This document shows positions 1-10,278 of a stretch of 53,352 nucleotides of DNA, piece by piece (the stretch's first letter is position 1; each line of letters begins with the position of its first letter). The notes below the pieces were generated by a model. That model did no database searches and was not told the origin of the DNA. It was given only the letters and a program-made list of their open reading frames with translations. Source of the stretch: Pedobacter sp. ok626 (lineage in GTDB: Bacteria > Bacteroidota > Bacteroidia > Sphingobacteriales > Sphingobacteriaceae). The position numbers and the translations under genes are program-made. The stretch spans positions 1 through 53,352 of the forward strand of contig NZ_FNEX01000030.1 in NCBI RefSeq assembly GCF_900100435.1. Direction: 5' to 3'.

Positions 1-1271
1 GAGTAATCCCAGGTTGTGCTAAAATCAACCTTCATCGAGATCGGGACGGTTAACACATCATTTATCGCTCTCCAGTAAACTTCATATTTTACGGAATTTA
101 CTGTGGAAGAATAACCAAAATAATAAAGTGGACTAGGACTAGCTGTAATGCTACCGGTTTGCTTATCGATATAACGATTCCCAAAAGGGTCCTGTTTGAG
201 CCTTACAAAAGGATTTGCAGGCGTTCGCAGGGTATTGGTATTTTCCCCCTGTAAAATCACTGTTGGGATTTTATTTTCCATGAGCTGATATCCAATTTTG
301 TTCACTACATAAGCAATCCCATTACTTAGCAGGCGTGTTTCCACAATAGCACTCTTATCTAAATGAATCCTAACCCCCGTTACTGCGGTCATCGAATCAG
401 GAAGTTCATTGATCTTATAGACTTTGTTTACCGCCAGATCGCGCACTACACTCCATTTGGTAAGTGTGTCTGCCAGCAGCGCATTGGGATGTAGATTATA
501 AATCCCAAGCTTACTGCTTTCCGCAGTAAATGCAGCATCATTTAAGATGATGTAAGTGAACAAGCTATCTTCACTACTTAGATCAGCAATCCTTTGAAAA
601 TACTGGTTTTTAAGCACCTTAAAGGTCGTCCCTTCCTGATAAACTCCTTTTTGCGTTACCGGATCCTTATATAGGAGCACGCCCTTACTCGTATCCAACT
701 CCATATGTTCCAGCCCTTTGATAAATGCAGCCTGCAAACCACCCGAAACAGCTGACTGCAAAAACTCCCAGGCATTTGGCTTTGGGGTAGATATCCCATC
801 CACAACATGCAATACCCCATTTTTGACATACACATCTGCAGCAGTAATAGTAGACTCTTCGAATGTGGTTTTGGTAAATGTGGTGTTCTTACCGTTTAAC
901 ATCCTTACAATCAATGAAGGCTTCGGATTTGCAGTAAAATAGCTCTGTTCTGCGATGCAATTGCCGACAAAAAGCTTTAATGCAACATCGTCATTCACAA
1001 TTGCGTTATCCAGAGTTTTCAATGCCTCGTTGCTTGGTGCCCATACTGTATAATTTTTGGACGATTTGAGCACCGCATCATAACCTGTTTTCACAAGATA
1101 GGAGTTGAAAGTACTTAAATTGGGCTCAGCGCTGATCTGTTCAGAAAGTGTCTGATCCAGTCTGGCTATATTTAACTCATTGTGGTCTTTCCAGGCATCT
1201 TTGCAGCCGGCAAAACTTATGGCGGCAAGCAGAAATACTATAATGAGATATCTGGTTTTAAATTTGGTCAT
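1..1271 (-). CDS. Fasciclin (FAS1) domain lipoprotein, 3' end outside window
   Basis: Reading the minus strand from the ATG at 1271 gives 423 uninterrupted codons up to the window edge, so the C-terminus is missing. The N-terminus is a lipoprotein signal (short basic start, hydrophobic run, lipobox SFAGC with Cys23), so the product should be anchored to the outer membrane. After it comes a FAS1-like domain at about residues 35-165, recognisable by the motif YTVWAPSNEAL and, near the end of the domain, by NGVLHVVDGI. A second FAS1-like stretch follows, with NGIAYVVNKIGY near residue 325. FAS1 domains are adhesion or ligand-binding folds; no catalytic role is implied. It is the last visible gene of the SusC/SusD operon, 41 bases after the preceding FAS1 gene, and is probably co-transcribed. 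The FAS1 family is clear; the ligand is unknown. Confidence 0.85.
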   Translation of the reverse strand, partial: MTKFKTRYLIIVFLLAAISFAGCKDAWKDHNELNIARLDQTLSEQISAEPNLSTFNSYLVKTGYDAVLKSSKNYTVWAPSNEALKTLDNAIVNDDVALKLFVGNCIAEQSYFTANPKPSLIVRMLNGKNTTFTKTTFEESTITAADVYVKNGVLHVVDGISTPKPNAWEFLQSAVSGGLQAAFIKGLEHMELDTSKGVLLYKDPVTQKGVYQEGTTFKVLKNQYFQRIADLSSEDSLFTYIILNDAAFTAESSKLGIYNLHPNALLADTLTKWSVVRDLAVNKVYKINELPDSMTAVTGVRIHLDKSAIVETRLLSNGIAYVVNKIGYQLMENKIPTVILQGENTNTLRTPANPFVRLKQDPFGNRYIDKQTGSITASPSPLYYFGYSSTVNSVKYEVYWRAINDVLTVPISMKVDFSTTWDY

Positions 1272-1312
1272 CTTTCAGGTTCTATGATTTCTAAATCTTT
1301 TTCTTGGGCAAA

Positions 1313-3055
1313 TTATGGGGCAAGGATCTTTGTGCCATCAGGCTTATATTTCGGATATTGTTGATCCTCGTTGATTGGAATAAACTGTATCATATCAATA
1401 TTATTGGTAGTTTGCTTACCATTTATAGCCTTCAATCTCAACCAGTAACGTCCAGTTTGACCAATGTCTGCCACCCCCATTAATTTCGCAACCTGTGAAC
1501 CACTGGTGTTCTCCATATATGTTTTAAAACCTATTGCTTCTTCCGCCTCGGCATCAATTACAGTTACGCCGTTAACCGTTTTATTGATCCCTGGTCGTTT
1601 CGCTATAAAACTGAGTATACGTGGGTTAGACAAAGGAACACGGTCTATCGATCCATCAACACCAATCAGGGCCTGAACTTCAGCTGTGGTCGTTCCACCT
1701 TGTTGCTGCGTATAATATCCGATCCATACTTTATACTTTCCTTTGATCAACAGAGGCGTTTTGAACTCTACCCATTCGGCCCTGTTTGACTCTCCCCCTG
1801 CTGCTAGTGGAACAACCAGCACATCCAGGTTGAGCGACGTTTTAGAAGTACTTTGTCCAGTCCCATAACGATAGATAAGTAAGTCCTCAGGGCCAGAAAA
1901 TCTAACATCAGTTAGTGCTGCTGCTTCCCCAACGGTGAATTGATAGGTCTGCCTTTTATAATATTGGGTATTTTTAATGAGTTCCGGAAATGAAGCCACA
2001 TCAAAATCAACCCGATAAGGAGACCTCAGTTTAATGGCAAAATGCGCGGAGGATTGATGAACAACACCGTTTGTTGTGGTCACATCACTTTTATCTCTAA
2101 GTAAAGAGAAACCTCTTTCATAAACCCCATTAAAGGTATCATCATTCATCATCGCGGTTTCTCCTGTCAACTTGGACGTTAACACTTCTAAAGGGGCTAA
2201 AGTATTATGTGCACTGGATGTGATGATGTCTGCCAGGTATTTAGCCTCATACAAAATGTGATAATCCAAAAATAGGTGAAGACTATCCGTAGCTAATTTG
2301 GGATTTCCTGTATTTGAAAATTTAGCTTTCAATGCCGCATAACTATTGATACCTGCAGCCTTAAAGACCTCATCAGTTTCAGCAATTACAGTCAACCATT
2401 TCTTCTTCTCATCAGGATTATTAGCTGGAAGAATATTCAATTGATCATACAAACCTGTTTCCTTTAAAGCCTGGGTAAATATTGAATATTGCGGATTAGC
2501 TTCAATAGTTTGAGCCAAACTCAATGTTGCCGGACTTAAAACATGGTCAATACTATGGATCAATCCATTCCCAACGGAAATATTTGATTTAACAATGTTC
2601 GCTTGCCTGTTGATTCTGATTTTGGTTATCCCGCCTACATTTTCTGATGATGTGGTTAGATATTGGCCAAACATAGTCAGGTTAAATAGTTTACCGTCGG
2701 TAAACCGGGATGTAGGTATGGAATCCTCTAACAAATGTAAACGGATAAAGCTTTTCCAGTCATCTGCACTGATCTCTTCTACAGCCGCCTTTCCCTTTTC
2801 CTGCAAATATGTTTTAATCGCTGTATTTGTGGGCGCAAACAAAGTGTACGAGCCATAAGCATTTAAAAAAGAAGCTGTTCCAGACAAGCTCAACACCTTC
2901 GTCAGTTCTGAAAAATCATCAGGATTGCTCTTCAGATATTGAGTCATATTGACAGCATTTGACGTACTGCGTACCAATGAGTCTTTATTGCAAGCGCAAA
3001 GACAAAGAAAGATACTAAACAAGCTCAGCAGCATTATTTTAACATTCCGTTTCAT
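1313..3055 (-). CDS. Fasciclin (FAS1) domain lipoprotein
   Basis: This 580-residue protein starts with a lipoprotein signal ending in the lipobox LCAC (Cys22). Two FAS1-type domains can be followed: about residues 36-175 (YTLFAPTNTAIKTYL near the start, GLIHSIDHVL at the end) and about 180-345 (ending NGVVHQSSAHFAI). The remaining 230 residues look like a beta-rich module (for example KVWIGYYTQ) ending in a hydrophilic tail; I do not recognise that part, though its makeup would suit a ligand-binding sandwich domain. The gene lies 24 bases downstream of susD, so it is probably in the same transcript. Location next to a SusC/SusD pair suggests an accessory surface protein that captures substrate or stabilises the transporter complex. 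That role is inferred from context only. Confidence 0.85.
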   Translation of the reverse strand: MKRNVKIMLLSLFSIFLCLCACNKDSLVRSTSNAVNMTQYLKSNPDDFSELTKVLSLSGTASFLNAYGSYTLFAPTNTAIKTYLQEKGKAAVEEISADDWKSFIRLHLLEDSIPTSRFTDGKLFNLTMFGQYLTTSSENVGGITKIRINRQANIVKSNISVGNGLIHSIDHVLSPATLSLAQTIEANPQYSIFTQALKETGLYDQLNILPANNPDEKKKWLTVIAETDEVFKAAGINSYAALKAKFSNTGNPKLATDSLHLFLDYHILYEAKYLADIITSSAHNTLAPLEVLTSKLTGETAMMNDDTFNGVYERGFSLLRDKSDVTTTNGVVHQSSAHFAIKLRSPYRVDFDVASFPELIKNTQYYKRQTYQFTVGEAAALTDVRFSGPEDLLIYRYGTGQSTSKTSLNLDVLVVPLAAGGESNRAEWVEFKTPLLIKGKYKVWIGYYTQQQGGTTTAEVQALIGVDGSIDRVPLSNPRILSFIAKRPGINKTVNGVTVIDAEAEEAIGFKTYMENTSGSQVAKLMGVADIGQTGRYWLRLKAINGKQTTNNIDMIQFIPINEDQQYPKYKPDGTKILAP

Positions 3056-3079
3056 AACTATATATTTTTGGTTAGCGGT

Positions 3080-4633
3080 TTATTGATAAAATGGATTTTG
3101 TATCAGCCCTTTATTGGTTTGCAATTCATATGCATAAATTGGGAAATAATGGCTTCTATGATCTTTATACTTATTGATGACTGTTTGCTGCTTACTGGGT
3201 TGTGCACTTGCAGAAACGATATCCAACAATAGTTTTTCATTGGCATAGTTGTTTCTTTTGGCATTTCGCAGAATGTCGTACCAACGTTTGCCTTCAAAGG
3301 CAAACTCGCGGGCACGCTCTTCAAAAATGTATAAAGAAAGGTTTTCTGTATTGGCTGGATCAGGGACCTCTATAGCTTTTCCATCCACATTACTTAATGC
3401 ATGGCGTGAAGTTCTGATGCGACCAACCAAATCAATTGCCACCTGCCCATTTGCAGCATTACCTGGCGACACCCAGGTCAAGGCTTCTGCTTTCATTAAC
3501 AGCACATCGGAATAACGATAAACAAACCAATGTGCATACGAAGTAACCGATGTTCTTTGTCCGGTATACTTTAGAATGCTGGCATTGGCTTCCGACATAG
3601 AAGTTCCATTACCGCGAACATCAACATTTAAAAAATCTAATGCATCTGTACCATATAGCCCCCCCTCTGCAATCCAGTTTGCTGCTTTAAACTCTGTTCC
3701 CGATAGGCCAAACATCGGGGCAAAAGGATTTAACTTTTGATTGTCAAACTGGAATTCAAAAATATTTTCAACCGAGTTGCCATTATAATAAACGTTATTG
3801 TAAAAATCAAACTGTGGCGTCCCTGCTGGAAGTAATTGATATTTACCTGAAGCGATGACTTTATCACAAGCATCAATAGACTTTTGATATTCTTCATTCC
3901 ACAGATATACATCTGCCAATGCCGTATAAGCCGTAAACTTGGTAAACCTACCACGGTCTTCGGCCATGTTGCCATAAGTAACCTGTCCATTTTCAGCACC
4001 AAATGTCAAATCGCTTACAATTTGCTGATAAACTTCCTGCTGACTTTTCTTAGCGATAGCGGCAACCTGGGTATCGTTATAGGTGGGTTCCAGTTTCAAG
4101 GGGACTTCACCAAAAGAGCGTAACAAATAAAAATACATCAATCCACGTAGGGAATGTACTTCTGCGAGGTAAGCATTTAATGCCGTTTGACTAAGGGTTT
4201 TATCATTAGCCATCACATCGGGTCCAAACTTAATAACGGTATTACAAAAATTGATGGTCTTGTATACGGCTTCCCAATTCACAAAAATATTATTGGCAGA
4301 AGTTTGTGTACGCATCATATCCAGCTCATCACGCATGGTCGCATTTAGCAGGGCTTCATCATCCTCAGTAGCCAATTCCAATCCTGGAACCACCATATCG
4401 CCCCTCAGTTCCCCCCAAATAAAAAGGTATTTGGCAAGTGGTATGGTGCTTCCTCCCAATAATGAAGCATAACAACCCATTACCGCAGCATCCAACTGTT
4501 CTTTGGTTTTCCAGTATTCCTGGCGAGTTAAACCATCCTGAGGCTGCAAATCCAGCCATTTGCTACATGAAGTTCCCAATACACTGATCATCGTAACCAG
4601 AACAAGGAGGGTATATCTTATATTTCTTTTCAT
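3080..4633 (-). CDS. SusD/RagB family outer-membrane nutrient-binding lipoprotein
   Basis: The 517-residue product has a lipoprotein signal with lipobox LGTSC (Cys23) followed by SKWLDLQPQDG, a very common start for mature SusD proteins. The body has the helical TPR-like character of the family: SLRGLMYFYLLRSFGEVPL at about residues 140-160, and FEERAREFAFEGKRWYDILR towards the C-terminus is the conserved SusD C-terminal motif. Length is typical (500-600). SusD proteins sit on top of a SusC barrel at the cell surface and bind the incoming ligand. The gene begins 10 bases after susC, the usual order. The substrate cannot be read from the sequence; the surrounding fasciclin proteins make a glycan or glycoconjugate plausible but not proven. 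Confidence 0.95.
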   Translation of the reverse strand: MKRNIRYTLLVLVTMISVLGTSCSKWLDLQPQDGLTRQEYWKTKEQLDAAVMGCYASLLGGSTIPLAKYLFIWGELRGDMVVPGLELATEDDEALLNATMRDELDMMRTQTSANNIFVNWEAVYKTINFCNTVIKFGPDVMANDKTLSQTALNAYLAEVHSLRGLMYFYLLRSFGEVPLKLEPTYNDTQVAAIAKKSQQEVYQQIVSDLTFGAENGQVTYGNMAEDRGRFTKFTAYTALADVYLWNEEYQKSIDACDKVIASGKYQLLPAGTPQFDFYNNVYYNGNSVENIFEFQFDNQKLNPFAPMFGLSGTEFKAANWIAEGGLYGTDALDFLNVDVRGNGTSMSEANASILKYTGQRTSVTSYAHWFVYRYSDVLLMKAEALTWVSPGNAANGQVAIDLVGRIRTSRHALSNVDGKAIEVPDPANTENLSLYIFEERAREFAFEGKRWYDILRNAKRNNYANEKLLLDIVSASAQPSKQQTVINKYKDHRSHYFPIYAYELQTNKGLIQNPFYQ

Positions 4634-4643
4634 ATCAAATCAA

Positions 4644-7600
4644 TTAAAAACCAATAGTTAAACCAAGCGTAAAAGTCATGGAAGGTGGTGTTAACGCATC
4701 ATCTTCAGCATATTTAAACGGGCTATTCTCGCCACTGGAAGTCACATCAGGATTTTGTCCGGTATAGTTGGTCCATGTATACAAATTCTGGCCTGTTATA
4801 TATACGCTACCACTCTTCATCTTAAATCGTTTCAAGATATCACTGGTCAGGTTGTACCTTAAGGTAACCGAGCTTAAACGAATAAAAGAGGCATCTTCAA
4901 CATAGCGGTCAGAACCCAGCCAGTTATAACCAGTTCCATACAACGCCCTTGGCATATCGGTCACATCACCTGGATTGCGCCAGCGTCTAAGCACAGCTGT
5001 ACTTTGGTTATTTACACCTGCCATATTGGTTGTGGTAATTTTAGCCTTGTTTACGATATCGTAACCATACCTGTAGCTGAAAAAGGCCTGAAGCTTTAAA
5101 TTCCCCTTAAACGTTATATTTGGGCCAAAGCCCCCTGTGAACTTAGGGACACTGTTTCCCAGGTAAACCATATCCTTTTCATCGATATTTCCATCATGGT
5201 TAATGTCTTCATATATTGCATCTCCAGGTTGAAACACATAGTCTACCATTGGATAATTGTAACGCATATAAACTGTCTGGCCATTAGGACCAACTATGCG
5301 ATTCCCATCTGCATCTTTCGCAATAGTTGCATCTTTATCTGTGTATACGCCCTTAAATTTAAATCCATAATAAGAGCCGAAAGGATTACCTTCGATCAGG
5401 AAAGACTTGTATTTACCAAGATCTGGCAAACCCGCAGAGCTTTCACGGGGATAGAATTCGGAAATGGTTTGGATGCTGTTCACATTGCGCGCAATGTTGA
5501 AATCAAAACCGACATTCCAGGTCTTATTTTTAAACGGTGTGGTATTGATCATGATCTCCCAGCCGTTGTTATTCATACTCCCGATGTTCATGTCAATTTT
5601 GCTGTAGCCCGTTGTACTGGCAATCTTAAGATCGTTGTAGAACATGTTTTTAGTGGTATTGCGGTAGATTTCCGCATCAATCTTTACCCTGCTTTTAAAC
5701 ATGGTTAAATTGAAACCTACGTTTTTACCCACCAGCGTTTCCCATTTTAAACTAGAGAGCTCGATATTGGATGGATAGACCGCGGCCCGACCTGCATACG
5801 ACCAATCAAAAGGTGTATAATTGTTAAAATAGCCATAGTTATCTTTGGGTGCTTTACCGCTGGCACCGTAGCTTAACCTTAAGCTCAGATCATCAATAAA
5901 AGTAAGCTTCTTCATAAACGGCTCATCAGACAAGCGCCATCTGGTAGAAATGCCAGGAAAGAAGCCAAAGCGATTATCCGGAGAGAACTTTGAACTCCCA
6001 TCTACCCTTCCATTCACATTGATAATGTAACGATCCAAAAATTCATACTGAGCCTGGAGTAATACACCCACAGTTCTGGATTGCGACTGATTAGATTTTA
6101 ATGCCAGGCCTACGCCATTGGTGACAGAAGGATTTGAAGGATCCTGTAATTGAGATGAAGCCGTATTGGCTGTAACCAAGCTGTAGGAAGCTGATTTTGT
6201 ATCATTGGTTTGGAATGACATCAAGCCCTGCAAATTATGATTGATGTTGATACGGGGTCTATAGATCAAATTGATCTTAGTCTGCATATTATAAGAGTCT
6301 CCATCCGCATCTGAAGCCCTATTTACTGTAGTTTCAGTACTTGGTTGTCCAGTTGCAATCTGAGGTAAAAATGTCTTCGACTTCGTATTATTGACGTCAA
6401 ACTGAACATCAAATGTGGAGAACAATACAGATGAGATATCATATTGCAAATTAAACTTTGGTGTAATCCTTTCGCCAATCAGTTGGCTAAACCCTTCGTT
6501 AGCCATAGCCAATGGGTTATATGTCCCCTTTACCTCATTTTTGTCATTTATGCTAAACTGCCCCTGGATGTTGGATAAAGGAGAAAAATATATACCTGTA
6601 TTGTTTCCATATTCATCGAACTCAAAAGCTGCCATATTAGGCATTTTATTAATGGCGGTACCCCGCAGCGATTTGTTATAATTTAAATTGTTATTAACGT
6701 GTGTATAAGTTAAATCAGTCTTAAATCTCAGCTTGCTGGAAACAATATAATCCAGGTTAATCTTTGTCGTTATCCTGGAAAGATCCGTCCCTAATGTTGT
6801 TCCGGTTTGTCCTAGATATCCAACTGACGCATAGTAACGCGCCTTTTCTCCACCACCGCTCATTGACAAGTTATGATCATGGGTATAGCCTGTACGAGTG
6901 ATGAGTTTAAGCCAATCTGTATTGTTACTATAGTTGTAATAGTAATAGGGATCTGATGGATCATATTGAAAGGCTTTATTTTGCCCGTCGTTTCCCAAAA
7001 AATTTAGTGGTAATCCTGTTGAATTCATCACTGCCTCAGGGATCAACATGGAATACTGATTACCGGTAAGAAAGGGAATTGGATTAGGCTGTGTAGCCAT
7101 AGTGCCCTTAAAGTTGTACGCAATAAAGGGCTTACCCTTTTCACCGCGTTTGGTGTTGATCAAAAGGACGCCATTTGCCGCCCTTGATCCCCAAACAGCC
7201 GTTGATGCAGCATCTTTAAGTACGGTAATGTCCATAATATCTGATGGAGCAATGTTCAACAACTGGGCATATCCTTGTTCATCAGCCGTACCAAAATTAA
7301 AGTCAGATGGAATTTCTGTTTCATAAGGCATGCCATCGAGCACGATCAGGGGCTCTGCAGATCCTGTAATTGAGGACGTACCACGAATACGGATCGACAT
7401 CCCCGCTCCTGGATCTCCTGAAACCGTTCCAAAATCCACACCCGACAAACGTCCGGCGAGGGCCTGATCAATAGACGTTACAGGTAACTCCGCCAATGCT
7501 TTTGCACTTATGGTGGCCGATGCAATAGTAGAATTACGCTCGGCTATATTTAGACCGGTACCGTTATTCACCATTTTTTTTGAGGTTACATTCACTGCAT

Positions 7601-7946
7601 CCAGCTCATTTGAATTGGATTCTAAAATGACATTGATCGTAGTTCTATCACCAATTACTCCGGCCTGGAAGGTCTTATACCCGATATAGGAAACGACAAG
7701 TTGATGCTTGGTATTGGTTACCCTAAGTGCGAAATTCCCATTGATATCAGTGCTTACTCCTGTAATTGTTCTTTTATTTTGATCTACTTCGATAACAGAA
7801 GCCCCAATTACTCCTAACTTATCTTTCTTGTCTGTCACCTTTCCACGAACCGTAACAACCTGTTGCGCATAAAGAGATGCTGAATGACCCAGAATCATCA
7901 CAATCAGCGCCGTAAGACAGAAACCTTTGTATAAAAAACTTTTCAT
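4644..7946 (-). CDS. SusC/RagA family TonB-linked outer-membrane transporter
   Basis: This is a 1100-residue TonB-dependent transporter of the SusC class. After a signal peptide ending around LYAQQ (residue 28) there is a carboxypeptidase-D-regulatory-like domain (VRGKVTDKKDKLGVIGASV through ILESNSNELDAVNVT, about residues 33-122). The TonB-box-like stretch is at its end. The plug domain follows (about 135-270) with the family signature VLKDAASTAVWGSRAANGV. The rest is a beta-barrel ending in TFTLGLTIGF with a C-terminal aromatic residue. The protein imports oligomeric ligands across the outer membrane, powered by TonB-ExbBD. It forms a pair with the SusD gene just downstream and follows a FAS1 lipoprotein gene by 19 bases. 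No N-terminal FecR-interaction extension is seen, which fits HTCS rather than anti-sigma control. Confidence 0.96.
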   Translation of the reverse strand: MKSFLYKGFCLTALIVMILGHSASLYAQQVVTVRGKVTDKKDKLGVIGASVIEVDQNKRTITGVSTDINGNFALRVTNTKHQLVVSYIGYKTFQAGVIGDRTTINVILESNSNELDAVNVTSKKMVNNGTGLNIAERNSTIASATISAKALAELPVTSIDQALAGRLSGVDFGTVSGDPGAGMSIRIRGTSSITGSAEPLIVLDGMPYETEIPSDFNFGTADEQGYAQLLNIAPSDIMDITVLKDAASTAVWGSRAANGVLLINTKRGEKGKPFIAYNFKGTMATQPNPIPFLTGNQYSMLIPEAVMNSTGLPLNFLGNDGQNKAFQYDPSDPYYYYNYSNNTDWLKLITRTGYTHDHNLSMSGGGEKARYYASVGYLGQTGTTLGTDLSRITTKINLDYIVSSKLRFKTDLTYTHVNNNLNYNKSLRGTAINKMPNMAAFEFDEYGNNTGIYFSPLSNIQGQFSINDKNEVKGTYNPLAMANEGFSQLIGERITPKFNLQYDISSVLFSTFDVQFDVNNTKSKTFLPQIATGQPSTETTVNRASDADGDSYNMQTKINLIYRPRININHNLQGLMSFQTNDTKSASYSLVTANTASSQLQDPSNPSVTNGVGLALKSNQSQSRTVGVLLQAQYEFLDRYIINVNGRVDGSSKFSPDNRFGFFPGISTRWRLSDEPFMKKLTFIDDLSLRLSYGASGKAPKDNYGYFNNYTPFDWSYAGRAAVYPSNIELSSLKWETLVGKNVGFNLTMFKSRVKIDAEIYRNTTKNMFYNDLKIASTTGYSKIDMNIGSMNNNGWEIMINTTPFKNKTWNVGFDFNIARNVNSIQTISEFYPRESSAGLPDLGKYKSFLIEGNPFGSYYGFKFKGVYTDKDATIAKDADGNRIVGPNGQTVYMRYNYPMVDYVFQPGDAIYEDINHDGNIDEKDMVYLGNSVPKFTGGFGPNITFKGNLKLQAFFSYRYGYDIVNKAKITTTNMAGVNNQSTAVLRRWRNPGDVTDMPRALYGTGYNWLGSDRYVEDASFIRLSSVTLRYNLTSDILKRFKMKSGSVYITGQNLYTWTNYTGQNPDVTSSGENSPFKYAEDDALTPPSMTFTLGLTIGF

Positions 7947-7965
7947 ATAAACTCAGCTTGGCTTA

Positions 7966-10245
7966 TTATTTATTGTAATTGAGATAATTGGTAATGGAAT
8001 GAATAATCGTCCGGTTAGATAATTGATTACTCGTACTTAAAGTTGTCTGAGATGTCCTCCCTGCCCTGTCGGTAATGATTAGGCTACCTGGATCGTTCAG
8101 CACATTGACCAATGTGTTATCCCCTGCTTCTGTCTGTAGTAAGGTCAGGTAGTTATCTGCTTTTTTGCCATCTATAGCTACAGATTCGCCATTTATGATA
8201 TGATACAGTATGAATTTGCGCATCAGATCTTTTTGCGCTTCATTGGTAGGCGCTGTAGCAGGTAAAGCACCTGTCGCTTTTGTACCCGGTAATAGGCCGT
8301 CTCTAATGGCCTGTGCAATCGCATTATTGTCGGGTGCAAACATAGTATACTTATTGTCTATTCCCGTGCTCAATCCAGCAATGACCTTTGTGGTTTTATT
8401 GTAGATACCAGAATTTGAAACCATCCAATAAAATGAAGCGTAGCTGTTTGGATATTTTGTGGCCAGGTTTTCTAAATGCTGACCAACGTTTTTTTCAGAG
8501 AACGATAAAACACCATCCAGATAATGTACCACACCATTGATGGCGGTGTTGTCTGTTTTTACGATATTGATGTCCAGCCCCGAATCCACTGTACCACTGG
8601 TCTGAATCTTACCGCCACTGTATTTAACATAATCGCCGCTTTGTGACTCAACAATACCAGAGGCCCCAAAATTTGTGATCGATCCGGTTGGGGTAATCAA
8701 TACTCCTGTTTTTAATATCCTGAATATGTTGTCCCGATAAAGAAAATTATGAGCATAACTTCCAGTTGGGGAGGACCTGTATCCCCATGCAGATGTGGTT
8801 AGCCCTGCACTGCTCTCATTATAACGGTAACCAGCAGCAATTAAAACTGCATCAGGCATCACAAGTATAGTTTGTTTTACCCCCGGTTGCGTAGAATATG
8901 CCTTAATCCCTGTAATGTCATCCGAATACCCCAAATAAGTCATCATTGTAGCCGGATCAAGATAAGGGATACCAAATACCGTTCTAAAAACATTCGCCTG
9001 TTGTGCTTCATTTATGCCATAAAACAGGCCGTTACTTAACAACTGTTTATCTACCGCATTTCCAATACCTATGGTTGCGGGTTCCTGTTGATAATTTGCA
9101 TCCTGTGAAAATTTACTTGGCCATAAAGCCGCTGCCCACATGTGCGAATTGATAAAATCAATTACGATACTTCTTGGCGCAGTTTTAAAGAAAGAGTTCC
9201 CATATTTAGCCAATATCTTTTTGCGATAGGCTTTTAAAGCGTCATTTGTTGGCGCCATAATAGTCCAACTAGATTTTTGAGATTCGTTGGCCAAATAAGC
9301 ATTAATCCCCGGTTGCTGGTAATTCTCATTATTAATTGAAAATGCCAACTGCCCATTGTATCCTTTAACATATACGGAATCCTTTTGCCCTGTGGCAACG
9401 AAATTCCTGTGCGTTAGATAGGCATTGGCTGTATAAAATTTTAAAGAGTCTAGCAGGCTTTTAAATTCACTATAATTGTTATTATTACTGATATACTGAT
9501 CAATATTCTTTAGAGGGAGGATAACCCGATCCACTTCATGAATCATTCCATTTTCGGCGGAAATATCCTTATTTACAACAGATGCTCCCGCTACGTTAAA
9601 GCCTGAAAAAGTCGAATTGGGATAAAAGGATTTGTAATCGTTTTGATTTAAGCCAGTGGTAGAAAAAAACTGATCAGTAAAATATGGGATATATTTATTG
9701 TTGTTGTCCCCATCTACATAAGCAGAACTATTAACACCTTTTATAGACTGTACATTCCTATTGGTTGCAATGATCTTACCATGCTCGGCATCCCCCTTTT
9801 GTTGTACCCAATCATAATAAGCCGTTTTTCTTTTGAAAGCAAAACCGACTCCAGTCTCCACATCTCCGAACATCTGGTAGGTGCTCAGCTGATCTTTGCG
9901 ATATGCATTGTATACCAAAGCATACTTTACAATAGAAACGGCCATTGAATCAGTAATAGCATTTACGCCTTCAATTCCCTGATCTTTAAAAAATTGTTCA
10001 AAAGCGGCATCATTAGGTGCAAAAATTGTCCACCAGCCAGTTTGAGTTAAGATGTCTTTGTAGCCTGCCTTATCAATTACGGCAGTAAGATGTTTAAAAT
10101 TCCCCCTTGCCTGGAGCTGCTGATAAATGGGTTCACCCAATCCTTTCGGGCGCTCATAAAACGTGTCAAAATCCTTTTTCTTGCAGCCGCTTAAGATCCC
10201 TAACAAAAGCAGGAAGCAGCATGAACTTGTAAAAAGTTTAGTCAT
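7966..10245 (-). CDS. Multi-domain fasciclin (FAS1) lipoprotein, first gene of the SusCD operon
   Basis: The 759-residue product has a lipoprotein signal with lipobox LSGC (Cys21) followed by a basic KKK. At least three FAS1-type domains can be traced. Domain 1 is about residues 45-250 (WWTIFAPNDAAFEQFF; ends GMIHEVDRVILPL). Domain 2 is about 255-600, long and divergent (SWTIMAPTNDALKAY; ends NGVVHYLDGVL). Domain 3 is about 605-757 (YTMFAPDNNAIAQAI; ends TIIHSITNYL). It ends close to domain 3 with no extra module. The gene lies 135 bases downstream of the HTCS regulator and directly upstream of susC, so it is likely the first cistron controlled by that regulator. A candidate promoter sits just upstream. 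Role inferred: cell-surface binding partner of the SusC/SusD complex. Confidence 0.88.
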   Translation of the reverse strand: MTKLFTSSCCFLLLLGILSGCKKKDFDTFYERPKGLGEPIYQQLQARGNFKHLTAVIDKAGYKDILTQTGWWTIFAPNDAAFEQFFKDQGIEGVNAITDSMAVSIVKYALVYNAYRKDQLSTYQMFGDVETGVGFAFKRKTAYYDWVQQKGDAEHGKIIATNRNVQSIKGVNSSAYVDGDNNNKYIPYFTDQFFSTTGLNQNDYKSFYPNSTFSGFNVAGASVVNKDISAENGMIHEVDRVILPLKNIDQYISNNNNYSEFKSLLDSLKFYTANAYLTHRNFVATGQKDSVYVKGYNGQLAFSINNENYQQPGINAYLANESQKSSWTIMAPTNDALKAYRKKILAKYGNSFFKTAPRSIVIDFINSHMWAAALWPSKFSQDANYQQEPATIGIGNAVDKQLLSNGLFYGINEAQQANVFRTVFGIPYLDPATMMTYLGYSDDITGIKAYSTQPGVKQTILVMPDAVLIAAGYRYNESSAGLTTSAWGYRSSPTGSYAHNFLYRDNIFRILKTGVLITPTGSITNFGASGIVESQSGDYVKYSGGKIQTSGTVDSGLDINIVKTDNTAINGVVHYLDGVLSFSEKNVGQHLENLATKYPNSYASFYWMVSNSGIYNKTTKVIAGLSTGIDNKYTMFAPDNNAIAQAIRDGLLPGTKATGALPATAPTNEAQKDLMRKFILYHIINGESVAIDGKKADNYLTLLQTEAGDNTLVNVLNDPGSLIITDRAGRTSQTTLSTSNQLSNRTIIHSITNYLNYNK

Positions 10246-10278
10246 ACTCGGTTTAGTTATATTTGGTTATTGGTGGTA

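Noticed and set aside
5196..5708. 170-codon open frame opposite the SusC gene
   Set aside because: It is the antisense shadow of a well-supported SusC barrel and has no recognisable features of its own.
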